64,000 nt of DNA, taken from positions 248,001 to 312,000 of the forward strand of contig CALNYL010000001.1 of the NCBI GenBank assembly GCA_942490775.1, written 5' to 3'. Shown piece after piece: positions 19,582 through 31,287 of the stretch (position 1 is the first letter of the stretch; every line of letters starts with the position of its first letter). The position numbers and the translations under genes are program-made. The notes beneath the pieces were generated by a model. The model did not search any database. It was given only the letters and a program-made list of their open reading frames with translations, and was not told the DNA's origin. The DNA comes from UBA6489 sp942490775. Its GTDB lineage: Bacteria > Patescibacteriota > Gracilibacteria > BD1-5 > UBA6164.

Positions 19582-19749
19582 ATAGTTTGAATCCATCCCT
19601 CTCCACTTCGTTACGAATACTTCCTTTACAAAAGGAAGAGATTTTAGGAAATTTTAGTATAAAAGACATCATAAATATATGTCTCTACTGATTTCTTCCT
19701 TTTGCAAAGGAAGTCCCTGAAGTGAAACGGAAGGGGATGGATTCGGACT
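19582..19749. repeat. 168-bp palindromic (MITE-like) element
   Basis: Terminal inverted repeats ATAGTTTGAATCCATCCC and GGGATGGATTCGGACTAT (16 of 18 pair). Inside each end lies a smaller hairpin (CTTCCTTTACAAAAGGAAG and CTTCCTTTTGCAAAGGAAG). The ends match those of the shorter Family A repeats, so this looks like a full-length or composite form. No ORF inside. A half-copy occurs at about 50155-50215. Confidence 0.75.
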
Positions 19750-19797
19750 ATGTAAGAAAATAACCTTTTTATTTTCTTTACTTCCTAAAGAAACACC

Positions 19798-22700
19798 ATG
19801 ATAAAAAAAGCCAAAACAGCACTACCATATCTAATATCAGCACTAATAGTAACCATACTATGAGCCTGATGAGTTTTTGGATTTCAAAAATATGAAGTAT
19901 ATAAAGCAGAAAAACAAGTAGAAACTATAAACAAAGTAGTATCCGAAAATAAAACAACAAAAGAAAACTGTAAAGAAATCCTAGACTTTGATAAAAGCAC
20001 ATTGGAAAAATACAATAAATTCTTTAAAGAAAAAGAATACGACAAACTAAGAGAAAAATGTGATGACAAATATAACATCGCAAATTTACCAATTGACCAA
20101 AAAACCTGTGAAGACATCATAAAATCAAATAAAGAAAAATATTGAGAAAACTACATAATACTAGACTCATTTGAAGACATAAGAAACAAATGTATAGATA
20201 AATACTTTGCCGTAAAATTTAGCACAGGAACAATCTTTGATATAGAAAATGACTTCAAAACAAGCATAAATCTAGAACTATCACTACCATTCTATGAAGA
20301 CAAATGAGAGTTAAACTCAGACGAATTCTTAGAAAACAGAATAGAAGCAAAAAAAAGACTAGCCGACTTACTTGAAATATCAGGATGAGTAAAAGCACAC
20401 TATAAAGACATAGTCCTATACCCAAAAAAAGCAACCATATACCTAAATTTGCAACCACTAACAACATATAACATATCAATAAAAAGCTTTGCTCCTGTCA
20501 TAGAAGGACAAGAAAATAATAAAAAACACACATTCACAATAGAAATGCCAGAAAATAAATACTTTGGATTTAGAGTTATGGATAACATCGCTCTTTACTC
20601 TGGTAACACAATGCCTAAATTCAAATTCCTAGAATACAACTCATGAAAACAAAAAACAAAAATAAAAATATGTAGCATAGATAAAGAATCATATGCAAAA
20701 ATAGAATTCTTCAATGAAATAAAAGAATCACCAAAACAAAGAAACGAATTTTTCAAAACATGAATAGACAAACTAGAAACAGAAGAATGTTTTGAAAAAG
20801 AAGTAACATTGTGAGATGATAAAGAAATAACTGATGAAAAAGATTCTGAATCAGGCACTTGACAATTAAATACTAGTCCAAATAATTCCCCTTCTACTCC
20901 CAAAGGAGAGGAAGCTAGGGAGTGAGGGATAAAACCCCATTCTCAAGATTTTAACTTTGATGACCTAATTTGAACCCCAGCTAAAAACGGTTTATACTAT
21001 GTAACCTTCTCAAATCCAGAAGACAGAGAATTTAACTCAAGAACCCAAGAACCAGTTTTCTTCTGAGTAGTAAACTCTCACATAACCATGAAAATAAGTA
21101 AAAACTGAGAATGATTCTTCTTTGTAAATGACCTTGAATGAAATGCTCTATCATGACAAAAAATCACAGCATATGTAAATGAATTTGTATGAAAGAAATC
21201 TGAACGGAATGATGAAACTAATGAACGGAATAAAGAATTTTACTACCCAATAGAAAAAAACATATTCTCTAACGAAATAGAACTTTGAATAACCTGAGAA
21301 GATTGAATACTAAAAGTAGACCTAAAATGAAAACTAGACGATGCATTTTTAAAAACCCTAGAAGACTCTCGGAGTTACGAAAGAGAACTAAACTATAACT
21401 CATTTTTTGTAAAATCTGAATCAGAATCAAATCTAAGCTACCTATCATCAAAATGGAACGGATGAATCGCACCTTGGAATTTTTGATACACCGTTTCAAA
21501 CAGTCGGTATTGAGAAAAAAGTGAAAACTCCGATCAAATATTCTTGAATAAACGGGCAAAGTTAGAACCAGAACTGTACTCTCATATTTACACAGATAGA
21601 AGACTATATTTACCATGAGAAACAGTAAACATAAAATGAGTATTCAGAAAATCCACAGACCTATCAATAACCACCTGAGAAGAAGTAAAACTAAAAATAA
21701 AAGACTCAAAATGAAAAGAAATACTAGATAAAGATTTAGTAATAAATGAATTTGGTAGTGTAAGCGATTTAATTGACTTACCAAAAACTTCACCACTATG
21801 AAACTACACTATTTATTTTTATTCTGATGATAACCAAATCTGAACAAGCTGATTCTCAGTAGAAGTATTTAAAAACCCAAAGTTTAAAAACGAAGTAAAC
21901 CTAAAAACAGTTTGATTAAACGGAGAACTGGTAAAAATAGACAAAGAAGAAAAAGATGAAAATCATCGGCGGAATGATTTATATAAGTGAAGCTTTAAAA
22001 TTCAAGCTAATATATTATCAGAATACTATTCATGAAGTCCAGTAAAAAGTGCTAAATATAAATATAAAGTTTATAAACAGTATCATTATGACAGCTCTTA
22101 TTGGGACGACTGTTATTATTGATGTTATCGGGAACCCAAAAAAGAACTTTATACAGAAGGGAAGTGAGCATTAAACGAAAACGGTCAAGCTAGTTTTGAA
22201 GTGCCAGTAAACTTTGAATCAAGTTACTATGACTATAAATACATATTAGAAGTCACAGTAGAAGATAATATCTGAGACAAAATATCAGGCTCAAACTCTA
22301 TAGTAGCAAGACTACCAAATGAATACAAAAGATGGAACCCAGACTCAGGAGTTTATTTTACATCAGAAAATAGATTTTATGAAGCAGGTCAAGAAATAAC
22401 TATAGACGGAGGTCTAACAATCTGAGAATGGTCAAAAGATTATGATGATAAATTTCTAATGATAATAAAGAAAAAAGACTATGAAACAAAAATGGTCGAC
22501 GATGTAAGATGATATGAAAGACCAATAACAAGAACAGTTGAAAAACTAGAAAAAATAATAAAAATAAACTCTAAAAACTTTGAACTAACACCAGAATGAA
22601 AACTCAAACTAAAATATAAACTACCAAAAACATGAGAATATATATTTGAATTTTGAGAAATAAATGCTAAAAATCTAGAATCTAAAGAAATATCTTTTGA

Positions 22701-25700
22701 ATCCATTATAAAAGAATTTGAAAAAACCAAAGAAAACAAACTAGTAAAAAATATAGAAAAAGAAATAAAAATTAACTATGATACAGTTTCTTATCTTATA
22801 GAAAACTGTTCATGAGACAGTGAAACTTGTGATAGAGAGACTATCTATAAGAACCTATGATGTGAAAATTGATATATTGACTCAGAATGTGAATGAAAAA
22901 CCAAAACAGTTAAAATGAAACAAGAATTTAAGTTAGATAACTTAATAAGCAAAAACTCTAGAAAATATTTTACAATTATAGCATACGGAGATGAAGAAGC
23001 TAGTAATCCAGTAGCAAGTGATAATAAAATAACAATCCTATCAGAAAAAGTAAGTTACAAACTATGAGAAACAGCAAAAATACTAGTAAGACTACCATTT
23101 TCTGACTGAAAAGTCCTATGGACAGTAGAAAAACAATGAGTCTTGAAATCAGAATACGAAGAAGTTAAGTGAAACATATTCTTTAAGGAAATACTAATAG
23201 ACGACACCTTTGTACCAAATGCCTATATCTGATTAGTAGCAGTAGATACAACCACATGAGAAAAAATACCAGAATACAAAGTATGATACACAGAAATAGT
23301 TGTAGATAAAACAGACAAAAAATCATCTATAGAAATTAAAACAAATAAAAAAGAATACCAACCAAGAGAAGAAGTTACAATTGATATAAACTCTAAATCT
23401 CCTAACTGAAACTGAATAAAATCAGAACTAACAGTTATGGTAGTTGACGACTCTCTGATAAGCCTTATGGGAAACATAGATATGAACTCTCTTGAAAAAT
23501 TCTATAAAAAACTACCATTCCAAATACAAACAAGCATAACTAATATAGCCATGTTAAAAAGATACTATTTCTCTAGAAAATGAATAGTAGGATGAAGCTG
23601 ATTTGGTAATTTTAAATGATGAGACAGTGCAGTATCTAGTAGAAATATTTTCAAAAATACAGCCTACTATAACCCATCAGTCATAACAGATGAAAATTGA
23701 AAAGCACAAGTAAAATTCACACTACCAGACAATTTAACAAACTTTAGAGTTATGGTAATATCAAACTCAAAAGACAATTTTTTTGGATACACAGAAGACT
23801 TTATAGAAGTTAGAAAAGATGTAATCATAGAAGATAAAATTCCTATTATTTTAAGAGACTGAGACAAACTAGAAATATGAACAAACATATTTAACACTAC
23901 AGACAAAGAAATATGATTCAAACTAAAAATAGAATCAGAATGATTAACTCTAGAAAAAACTGAAAGAGAAACTATAATTTGATGATGAAAAAGTGAAGTC
24001 ATTTATTGGGACATAAAAGAACTAGACTCAACAAAAGACGAAATAAACTATAAAATAACCGTTCTATGAGACACACCAGAACACAGTGATAAAATAGAAT
24101 GAACTATAAAAGTAAAACAATTCCCAGCTCTAGAAAAACACATAATAAAATCTTGAATAGCCAAAAACTGAGAACTATACAGCTCTGTTATAGACTTACC
24201 AGAAAATACAGACCTAGAAAAATCAACAGTAGAAGTAGTATTCTCAAACAACAGACTAAACGGAGTAGAAAAAATAGTTAAGTCACTAGAAATATACCCA
24301 TACTGATGTATAGAACAAACCACATCTAGCACATACCCAAATGCTATAATATTGAAATTCTACAGCTTATTTGCATGAATAGAAACAGACGAAAGCAAAG
24401 CTAGAGAAAACCTAAAAGCAGGTATAGAAAGAATGCAATCTATGCAAACAGAAAGTGGATGATTCGCTTACTGGCCATGAGATACTTCTCCAGACTTACA
24501 CATAACACCATTTGTACTTAGAAGACTCGTAGATATGAAAGAATTTGGAGCAGAAGTTCCAGACACTATGATAGAAGATGCTACAGCATACCTAGAAAAA
24601 AACTTTGCAAATATAAAAGAAGATACAGACAAAGCAGAAACATTTTTAAGCTTCGTGAAAGTAGGGAAGTGACAACTAGCATATGACAAACTAATAAAAG
24701 ATATAAATAAAGAAAAACTATCAAGACACAGCCTAATAGCATACACCTACTGACTTATACTATTTGATAAAGTAAAATTTAAAGACGAAATAGAAAATAA
24801 TATAACAAAAATAAAATGAATCTTAAATAAAGATGAATCAGGATATCGGTATTGGGATAAAATATCAGACCAAGCTATATTTACATCAATGCTTTTAGAT
24901 TATAATTATGACTCAGAATACACCAGTCAATTAATAGATTTACTATACTCAAAAGACTGGGAAAACTATTATTACAGCACACAAGCAAAAAACAATGCAT
25001 TTATAGCATTTGCTAAATACATAGAAAAAATATGAAAAGACAGATACAATAAGCTTGGTTTCTCACTTTGAAAACAACTAAATACAGGAAAATTATTTTG
25101 GCTATGAAACGGAGCACCAAATATAGTAAAAAAAGAATATAAACTAAAAGATGTTTTATACAACGATAAAATAGATTTATCAGTAGCTAATATACAATGA
25201 ACAGAGATGTATGTAGACTTAACACTAAAACAATACCCAAAAGATAAAACAAAAGTAAAAGAATATTCTAACGGAATGACAGTAAAAAGAGAAATATACG
25301 AAGTTATAGACGAAAGCGATATGGAAACAAAATGTAATCGGTCTAATTGAAAAAATACCTGCACTCAGCCGAAATGACTAAAACTTTATACATGAAACAC
25401 ATTTAAAGAATGAGACCTTTATAAAGTTGTAGTCACAGCCAGTTTTAATGAAAGTGAAACTAGAAGAAATGCTGTTATAGAAGACTATTTGCCATCAAGC
25501 TTTAGAGTAATAAATTCTAAGTTTGAAACAGAGTCTGCTATAGTTAGGCAAAATACCAACTGAGAAAGTCGGAATTCTCACATAGAATTTAAGCCAGATG
25601 TTGTTTTCTACACAAGAGACTATGTTCGGGGAGATAGCTTTGATATGGAATACTTCTTCACCCCAGAATTCTCTGGTAGCTTCACCTATCCACCAGTTTC

Positions 25701-25767
25701 AGCCTACATGATGTACAATCCTGAAATTAGAGCTAATGGGGAGTATAGGAAGATAGTGGTGAGGTAG
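19798..25767 (+). CDS. Giant alpha-2-macroglobulin-like protein with thioester motif
   Basis: 1989 residues from ATG 19798 to TAG 25765. N-terminal signal anchor (ALPYLISALIVTILGAGGVF), about 300 residues unique to this lineage, then MG-type domains with the bait-side hallmark PWETVNIKGVFR (about residue 610). The thioester motif GCIEQTTS is near residue 1504, followed by an alpha-helical toroid (ARENLKAGIERMQSMQ, GGFAYWPG). Bacterial homologues trap foreign proteases in the periplasm or cell surface through the Cys-Gln thioester. The Gly of GCIEQ is TGA. Residues 362-380 derive from an in-frame palindrome. The usual companion (penicillin-binding protein 1C) is absent. Confidence 0.9.
20881..20936 (+). 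repeat. Palindromic repeat inserted in frame in the macroglobulin gene
   Basis: AATAATTCCCCTTCTACTCC then CAAAGGAGAGGAAGCTAGGG, a Family A-like hairpin (CTCCC/GGGAG, TTCC/GGAA) encoding NNSPSTPKGEEAREGGIKP in a Ser/Asp-rich linker before FDDLIGTPAKNG. The frame is kept. Confidence 0.7.
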
Positions 25768-25772
25768 TCTAT

Positions 25773-25845
25773 AATCCATCTCTGCCCTAAAGGATACACT
25801 TCGTAAAATCTCTTCCTTTAATACAAAAGGAAGAGGGCTGCGATG
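25773..25845. repeat. Family A palindromic repeat (long form)
   Basis: ATAATCCATCTCTG, then the block CCCTAAAGGATACACTTCG shared with 5276 and 36863, then the stem CTTCCTTTAATACAAAAGGAAG. Lies between convergent genes. Confidence 0.75.
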
Positions 25846-25856
25846 TATGTTTGAGG

Positions 25857-25889
25857 AAAAAAAAGAAGCAAACTTGTTTGCTTCTTTTT
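25857..25889. terminator. Bidirectional terminator between macroglobulin and hicB
   Basis: AAAAGAAGCAAACTTG mirrored by TTTGCTTCTTTT with A and T runs on both sides. The same hairpin with one base change is repeated at about 26550. Confidence 0.8.
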
Positions 25890-25898
25890 AGTTGTTTT

Positions 25899-26219
25899 TT
25901 AAGACAAAACTTTTTTTAAAATCAAATCAGAAACCGATAGATTTTCTTTTTTGGCTATTTGTTTTATTCTTTCTTTATCCATTGTTCTAAGTCTAATTTG
26001 CAAATTAGAGCTTTTATTATTTTCTGTCTTTATTTCTAAATAGTTTGGAATTATCTCATTTAGGACTAAATCTAAATCTTCTTTGGCAAATATTTCATTC
26101 ATTCAGGCTCATTTACAAATCACTCTTATAGCCTTTTCTCAACTATAAATCTCATCTTGAATAGAGTAATTATAATCTTTTCAATTATAATTTATGGTTC
26201 ATTTTTCTGTATTTTTCAT
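25899..26219 (-). CDS. HicB-like antitoxin with C-terminal RHH-type end
   Basis: 106 residues from ATG 26219 to TAA 25899. The N-terminal half (INYNGKDYNYSIQDEIYSGE) resembles a degenerate HicB RNase-H-like domain; the C-terminal half (NLQIRLRTMDKERIKQIAKK then NLSVSDLILKKVLS) is a ribbon-helix-helix/CopG-type DNA-binding pattern. It lies 10 bp downstream of a HicA-like gene, so it should bind and silence that toxin and repress the operon. Its 3' end and terminator are duplicated at 26550-26660, on the other side of the pair. Confidence 0.65.
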
Positions 26220-26229
26220 AATTTTCTGA

Positions 26230-26454
26230 TTAATTAAATAATGTATCTTTTACTTTCTTTTTGTATATTGGTTTACAATCATTGTTATGTATTGGAATTG
26301 TAAAAATTATTTCTCATTTATTATAAATATAATGACTAGATTTAGCTTTTCTGAGGTTAAATCAATTTCTTATTAGTATCTTCTGTAATTCTGATAATCT
26401 AATACTTTCAGGTCTTTGTTTGAATTTTTCTACCAATTTTTTATATTGATTCAT
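26230..26454 (-). CDS. HicA-like mRNA interferase toxin
   Basis: 74 residues from ATG 26454 to TAA 26230. Sequence pattern LSELQKILIRNGFNLRKAKS then SHYIYNKGEIIFTIPIHNND matches the HicA double-stranded-RNA-binding-like fold: a helix, NGF, K..SH.xY strand with catalytic His (about residue 42), and the T-I-P-x-H strand. HicA cleaves mRNA. Toxin before antitoxin is the usual hicAB order. Upstream TTGCAATTAC and TGCAGTTAC (about 26472-26514, minus strand) look like direct-repeat operator sites. Confidence 0.75.
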
Positions 26455-26549
26455 CTATACTGATTATTTAATATGTAACTGCATTTTATCTATTTTATTT
26501 GTAATTGCAATTTTTTATATTTATTTCCTTTATATCTAAGTTTAACTCA

Positions 26550-26660
26550 AAAAAAGAAGCAAACTTGCTTGCTTCTTTTTAGTTATTTTTTAAGATAAAA
26601 CTTTTTTTAAAATCAAAAACTAATAATTTTTTTGCTATTTATTTTATTTTTCTTTATTTA
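26550..26660. repeat. Copy of the hicB 3' end plus its terminator
   Basis: Aligns with 25858-25978: the same GAAGCAAACTTG hairpin, then TTTTTTAAGAYAAAACTTTTTT (one base differs) and further AT-rich sequence with an 8-base gap. It lies upstream of hicA and downstream of the secreted-protein gene, so the hicAB pair is bracketed by direct repeats of its own 3' end. Confidence 0.8.
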
Positions 26661-26687
26661 AATAAAAAATCTTTTCTATTTTTTTCC

Positions 26688-27341
26688 TTAATTTTCTATA
26701 AAATCAGAAAACCCTTCTCAATAAATAGCCTTTCTTCTCTCCAACATCTTTATCATATAATCTATCACAGCACCTAACGATTCATACCTCTCTCTAGAAT
26801 CTTCTAATTTAGAAACTAAAGAATTTATTGCTAATAACCTATCTTTATTATTTTTATGCCTTTTTTCAAACCCCTTATAAAATCTTTTCAACACTTCATC
26901 AACCTTCTCTTTAGTTTCATCATCAATAGTCTCATATGTTGATTTAACCATACTTAGAGTAACAGAATCTACATTGCTACAATATCTATCTCTTGAATCC
27001 GTCATAGCACATATTCTATAAAAATTTATTCACTTCTTTGCATATTCATCAACATAGCTTGTAATATTAGATTCTGAAATAGTTCCAATATATCACTCTT
27101 CAGGGTATATTGGATCAGAAACATCAGTAGACCTTATTATCTTATAATACTTAAAATTTCATCTTAAACCTATTGAATCAAAATCTCTCCAAGACATATA
27201 TACTTTATTATCCTTACCAAGAGTAGCAGAAAAATTAAGAACATTTGTTAGCCTATATTCCTTCCAGTCTTCAGCAATAGCTTGTTCTCAAAAGCCAATT
27301 ATAGAAGCAATAAATATGACCAGTAAAATATATCTCTTCAT
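26688..27341 (-). CDS. Secreted protein with fibronectin-III-like domain
   Basis: 217 residues from ATG 27341 to TAA 26688. Signal peptide YILLVIFIASIIGFGEQAIA, then an FN3-like beta domain: KVYMSWRDFDSIGLRGNFKY, IIRSTDVSDPIYPEEGYI, YVDEYAKKGINFYRICAM and a Cys pair. The C-terminal 100 residues are helical and charged (TKEKVDEVLKRFYKGFEKRH). Probably exported and envelope-associated; binding partner unknown. Its end abuts a copied hicB terminator. Confidence 0.7.
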
Positions 27342-27399
27342 GATAAATTAATTATTAAATAAATTAGTATAGGAATAAAATAACTGTTTCACAGAAATG

Positions 27400-27450
27400 T
27401 AGCCTCTTTCCCCTGATAGGGGGGAGAAAATTTAGAGAGAGGTTTTTTTT
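27400..27450. repeat. Family A palindromic repeat
   Basis: TGTAGCCTCTTTCCCCTGAT then AGGGGGGAGAAAAT; same TGTAGCC edge as 5992 and 43649. Lies in the 120-bp gap between the secreted protein and rmuC. Confidence 0.7.
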
Positions 27451-27461
27451 TTCTGAGACAT

Positions 27462-28553
27462 CTAAATATCAACCTTCTCTAATTTTAAAGCACTTACCTC
27501 CCCTCAAACCTTTCACTGAGTTATCTTAATTATATCCTTATCAATTATTCACAACCTCTTATATCACTCATTGTAATGATTTACTGTAGAATTCAAACTC
27601 TTTCATACTTTTTGATAATTCTCCTCATACTTCTCCAAATCTTTTTGTAGTTTTATTACATGCTTTTGTATAGAAATAGCATGTTCCTCTATCTGTAAAG
27701 CCTTCATTCACTGAATTACAGTTTGTAAGTAAGCATAAAAACCAGAAGGGGAGCATATTATAACCTTTTTTGAAAAAGCATACTCTATAAGCGACCTAAC
27801 ATTTAATTCTCATACCTTATTTATAAACAAGTCATAATAAAGCCCCTCAGCAGGAATAAGCATAAAAGCAAAATCAGTTGTACCTTTTTCAGGTACCACA
27901 TATTTACTAGTTTCATTTATCCTATTAGTTATATCTTTTTTTAGTTTTGTAGAATATTTTTTTATACTAAAATCATCTTCAGAAGCTATAAGCTTCTCAT
28001 AATTATCTTGAGGAAATTTAGAATCAATAGGAATAATCTTTTTTCATATAAATAATGCAGCATCAACTATTCAAACTCAATCAATACCATATTGCAAACT
28101 ATACTGCTCTGGTGAAAATACATTTTCAAGTAGCTCCTTTAAAAAATACTCTCACAAATTTCACCTTTGTTTTGGATTTTTTAGAATATTTTCTAGTCAA
28201 GCCAATTGTCATCATATATCCTTTATTTGCTTATTTGTTTCTCAAAGCTCTGTGAGTTTTTTAGTAATTGATTCTATTTGTTTATTTGCATCCTTATTTA
28301 TTTGACTACTGGTAGCAAATGTTTTTGTCATATTATCACTTAATAGTTTACTTGATTCACTTAGTTTTTTATCTAGTGTTCTATTTGTTTCTGATATTCT
28401 TGTGTCTAAGGTCTTGTTTAGACTAAAAATATGGTCTTGTATTAGCTTTAGACTGTTTTGATTATTTGAGTTGTCTTGTTTTTTTGTTACTAGAAATATT
28501 ATAATGCTGGTTAGTGCGATTATTATTATAAATAGTATTATTTCTATAGGCAT
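27462..28553 (-). CDS. rmuC: RmuC-family DNA recombination protein
   Basis: 363 residues from ATG 28553 to TAG 27462. One N-terminal membrane helix (IEIILFIIIIALTSIIIFLV), a long coiled coil (about residues 25-110), then the RmuC domain: GQLAGLENILKNPKQR, LGEYFLKELLENVFSPEQY, IPIDSKFPQDNY, and DFAFMLIPAEGLYYD. RmuC limits inversions and rearrangements between short inverted repeats in E. coli and has a PD-(D/E)XK-like core (I-D-S-K-F). Its presence in a genome packed with palindromic repeats is notable. Stands alone between repeats. Confidence 0.85.
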
Positions 28554-28579
28554 TTTTTTTATTTTTTTTTAATTTTACT

Positions 28580-28663
28580 GTAGAGACAAAAGATTTTTTG
28601 TCTTTAATTTTCAGATTTAATATTTTCATTTTCAGAACAGACAAGGCAATGCCTTGTCTCTAC
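28580..28663. repeat. Family C palindrome, long form
   Basis: Outer arms GTAGAGACAA and TTGTCTCTAC, with inner hairpins ACAAAAGATTTTTTGT and GACAAGGCAATGCCTTGTC. 84 bp, no ORF. Confidence 0.75.
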
Positions 28664-28685
28664 CTAAATGCTATTTTAATCTTCT

Positions 28686-29807
28686 TTATCCCAGAATTCT
28701 ATCAAAAGCCTTTCTTACACTTTCAGAATTTGCTGTTATCTTTCATTTTTTTATATCATAAAACCAAATATCTTTATCTACTAATTCTTTGATTAATTCT
28801 ATTTGAACTACTCACTCACTTCTTAAATAATATCATTTTTTTACTACTCATTTTATTACATTAATAAAAGTATTGAGTTTTTTAGAATAAAATAAATACT
28901 CATTATCTTCTGGTTTTAATTCATCTAATTTCTCTTCAATTAAATACTTCCATTCTGATATTATACTATATTTTACATCTAATAAATCTTGTAATCTTTT
29001 TTTATAATCTCCTGTATTTTTATAACTTACCAATACCTGCCAGATTTCCCAAATACTTCATCCTAAATTTTCCCAAACATCTTTTACCATTTTTGCTGGG
29101 CAATCTTCTTTTTCATCTAGCCAATAATAAATATCTTTTTTACTTAAATGATCTATCATATAAAAATCACTTGTATTAGCTAATTTTGTATCATTATATA
29201 ATTCTTCAAGAAAATATGAATCACTTGTTGAGCAAATTACATGAGCTAAATTAAACTGTTTTGTAATACTTATAAAAAATTTAAATAGTTCTTCTATTAA
29301 TTTAACTTCCTTCTTACTATCTATAAATATATTTTTTAAATACTGAAATTCATCTAATATTATCACTGGTTTTATTCACTGTTTATTTAATTTTCTTAGC
29401 TTATCTTCCATTAAACCAAATACATTTGTTTCCAAAATGTTTTCTTCTCAAGCATTCCAACTAAATCAAAAAGCTCATATTTCTCAAATTGTTCATAATG
29501 TATTTTTTACTTTTCACATTAAATCTTTTGGAAAAAACAAGTTTTTAAAATCTTTAAAATTTGTCATCAAAACTGATCTCAGATTTATAAAGTTTACATC
29601 AAACTTTTTATTATCTAATTCTTCGTTTATAATTTTGTAAATAAGTGTAGTTTTTCCTGTTGATTTAGGTCAGTATAAAAATAAAATATTTGTTGGTGCA
29701 GAATTCAGATATTCTAATAAATATTTCTTTTCTTCTTTTCTATTAATAAATGGGGGTGCTTTTGTAAAGTACTTTACTTCTTTTTTTTTCTCTTTTTCTT
29801 TTCACAT
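28686..29807 (-). CDS. Archaeal-type/STAND AAA ATPase (PF01637-like)
   Basis: 373 residues from ATG 29807 (ATG followed directly by TGA-Gly) to TAA 28686. Begins KEVKYFTKAPPFINRKEEKK, then Walker A LYGPKSTGKTTL at about residue 44 and Walker B PVIILDEFQYL at about residue 147; sensor region ICSTSDSYFLEELYND. The C-terminal 150 residues are a winged-helix-like domain (GVVQIELIKELVDKDIWF). Such ATPases are widespread in archaea and CPR bacteria with unknown targets. The N-terminal FINR(K/E)EE motif is characteristic. Confidence 0.75.
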
Positions 29808-29916
29808 AATTTTTTTATTTTAAGAATTAATTTTTATTAATGCCATTATACAGCAAAACAAAAAAACTAAAAATTTTAATTTTAGTTTTTTTGTTTTAAT
29901 TTTCAATTTCTATTTA

Positions 29917-31179
29917 TTAAACCTCACCCCTATCTCTCATAGCATTGAATATTCTCTCCATAGCTATAATAAAAGCAGCAGAGCGAAGACAAGAATTATA
30001 TTTTATAGATATATCATAAACATCCTCAGTAGCCAATTTTATCTTTTTACATAACTTATCATCAACCTCTTCAGCATCCCAATAGAAATTTGCATCATTT
30101 TGAACTTGTTCAAAGTAACTAACCATAACTCCACCAGCATTAGCAAGTATATCAGGAATAACAGTAACCTCTTTTTTCACAAGTATATCATCAGCTGTTG
30201 GTGTAACTGGTCAGTTAGCTAGTTCTAAAATAATACTAGCTTTTATATTTTCAGCATTATGCTCATCAATCTGATTTTCAAGAGCAGCAGGAACTAGTAT
30301 ATCACAATCCATTTCTAAAATATCTTTTCATCAAACCTGCTTAGCATCTTTATATTCTACTACAGATTTTCTGCTAGATTTTAGTTTTTTCAGTTCTTCT
30401 AAATCTAAACCTTTTTCATTATAAATACCTCATCCAGAATCTGAAATTCAAATTAATACAGCTCCCTTTTCCAAAATCAAAGAAGCAAATATAAGTCCAG
30501 CATTTCAAGCTCATTGTACAATTACTTTTTTTCAGTCGATCTTTATATTATCAAGCTCCATTATTTTCTCAAGTACATAAAGTCCTCATTGAGCTGTTGC
30601 CTTATCTCTTCATTTTGAACCTCAGCTAGTTAAAGGCTTACCAGTAAAACTTCAAGGAGAATACTTTCATACAAGCCTAGAATACTCATCCATCATCCAA
30701 GCCATCATTTTAGGATTAGTATTTACATCTGGAGCGGGTACATCCTGTCATGGACCAATGTATTTATAAATCTCCCTCACATATCATCTACTCAACCTCT
30801 CTAGCTCTCACTCTGATAACTCTTTTGGATTTACAATTACTCATCCTTTACCTCATCCAAGAGGTATATCTATAACAGCACACTTAAAACTCATCCACAT
30901 AGAAAGAGCCTTAACTTCATCTCTACTAACATCTTGATGGAACCTTATTCACCCTTTAAAAGGTCATCTAGAATCATTATGCTGACTCCTGAATCATTTG
31001 AAAGCTTTTATTCTTCAGTTATCCATTCTGACAGGGATACTTACCTCTATAACTCTCTTAGGATGAGACACTATTTCTATCTCATTCATATCAAGTCTAC
31101 ACTCATCTGATAATTCACAAGCCTTCTTCATTTGCTTCCTAGCATTCTCCAATGCACTCTGTATATTTTGTTCTAGCAT
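29917..31179 (-). CDS. gdhA: Glutamate dehydrogenase
   Basis: 420 residues from ATG 31179 to TAA 29917, standard length. Core motifs: SRDEVKALSMWMSFKCAVID then IPLGGGKGGV (glutamate-binding Lys), GPGQDVPAPDVNTNPKMMAW, KPLTSGSKGRDKATAQG, the Rossmann loop VIVQGAGNAGLIFAS, and DILVPAALENQI, NGPVTPTADDIL. It interconverts glutamate with 2-oxoglutarate and ammonia in the cytoplasm, one of few amino-acid enzymes expected in a reduced genome. Coenzyme specificity not read. Monocistronic, flanked by divergent and unrelated genes. Confidence 0.92.
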
Positions 31180-31287
31180 AATAATTTGAAATTAAGCAAT
31201 AAAAATATATACTAAAAATTAGTATTAACTTATTTTAAGATTATTTCTTATTTTGTAAACAAATTTTATCTAAAAAAAACATAAAAA

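Noticed and set aside
20255..20903. Hydrophobic Leu/Phe-rich minus-strand ORFs across the macroglobulin gene
   Set aside because: Their composition mirrors Lys/Glu-rich codons on the plus strand; the plus frame is continuous for 1989 residues with conserved motifs.
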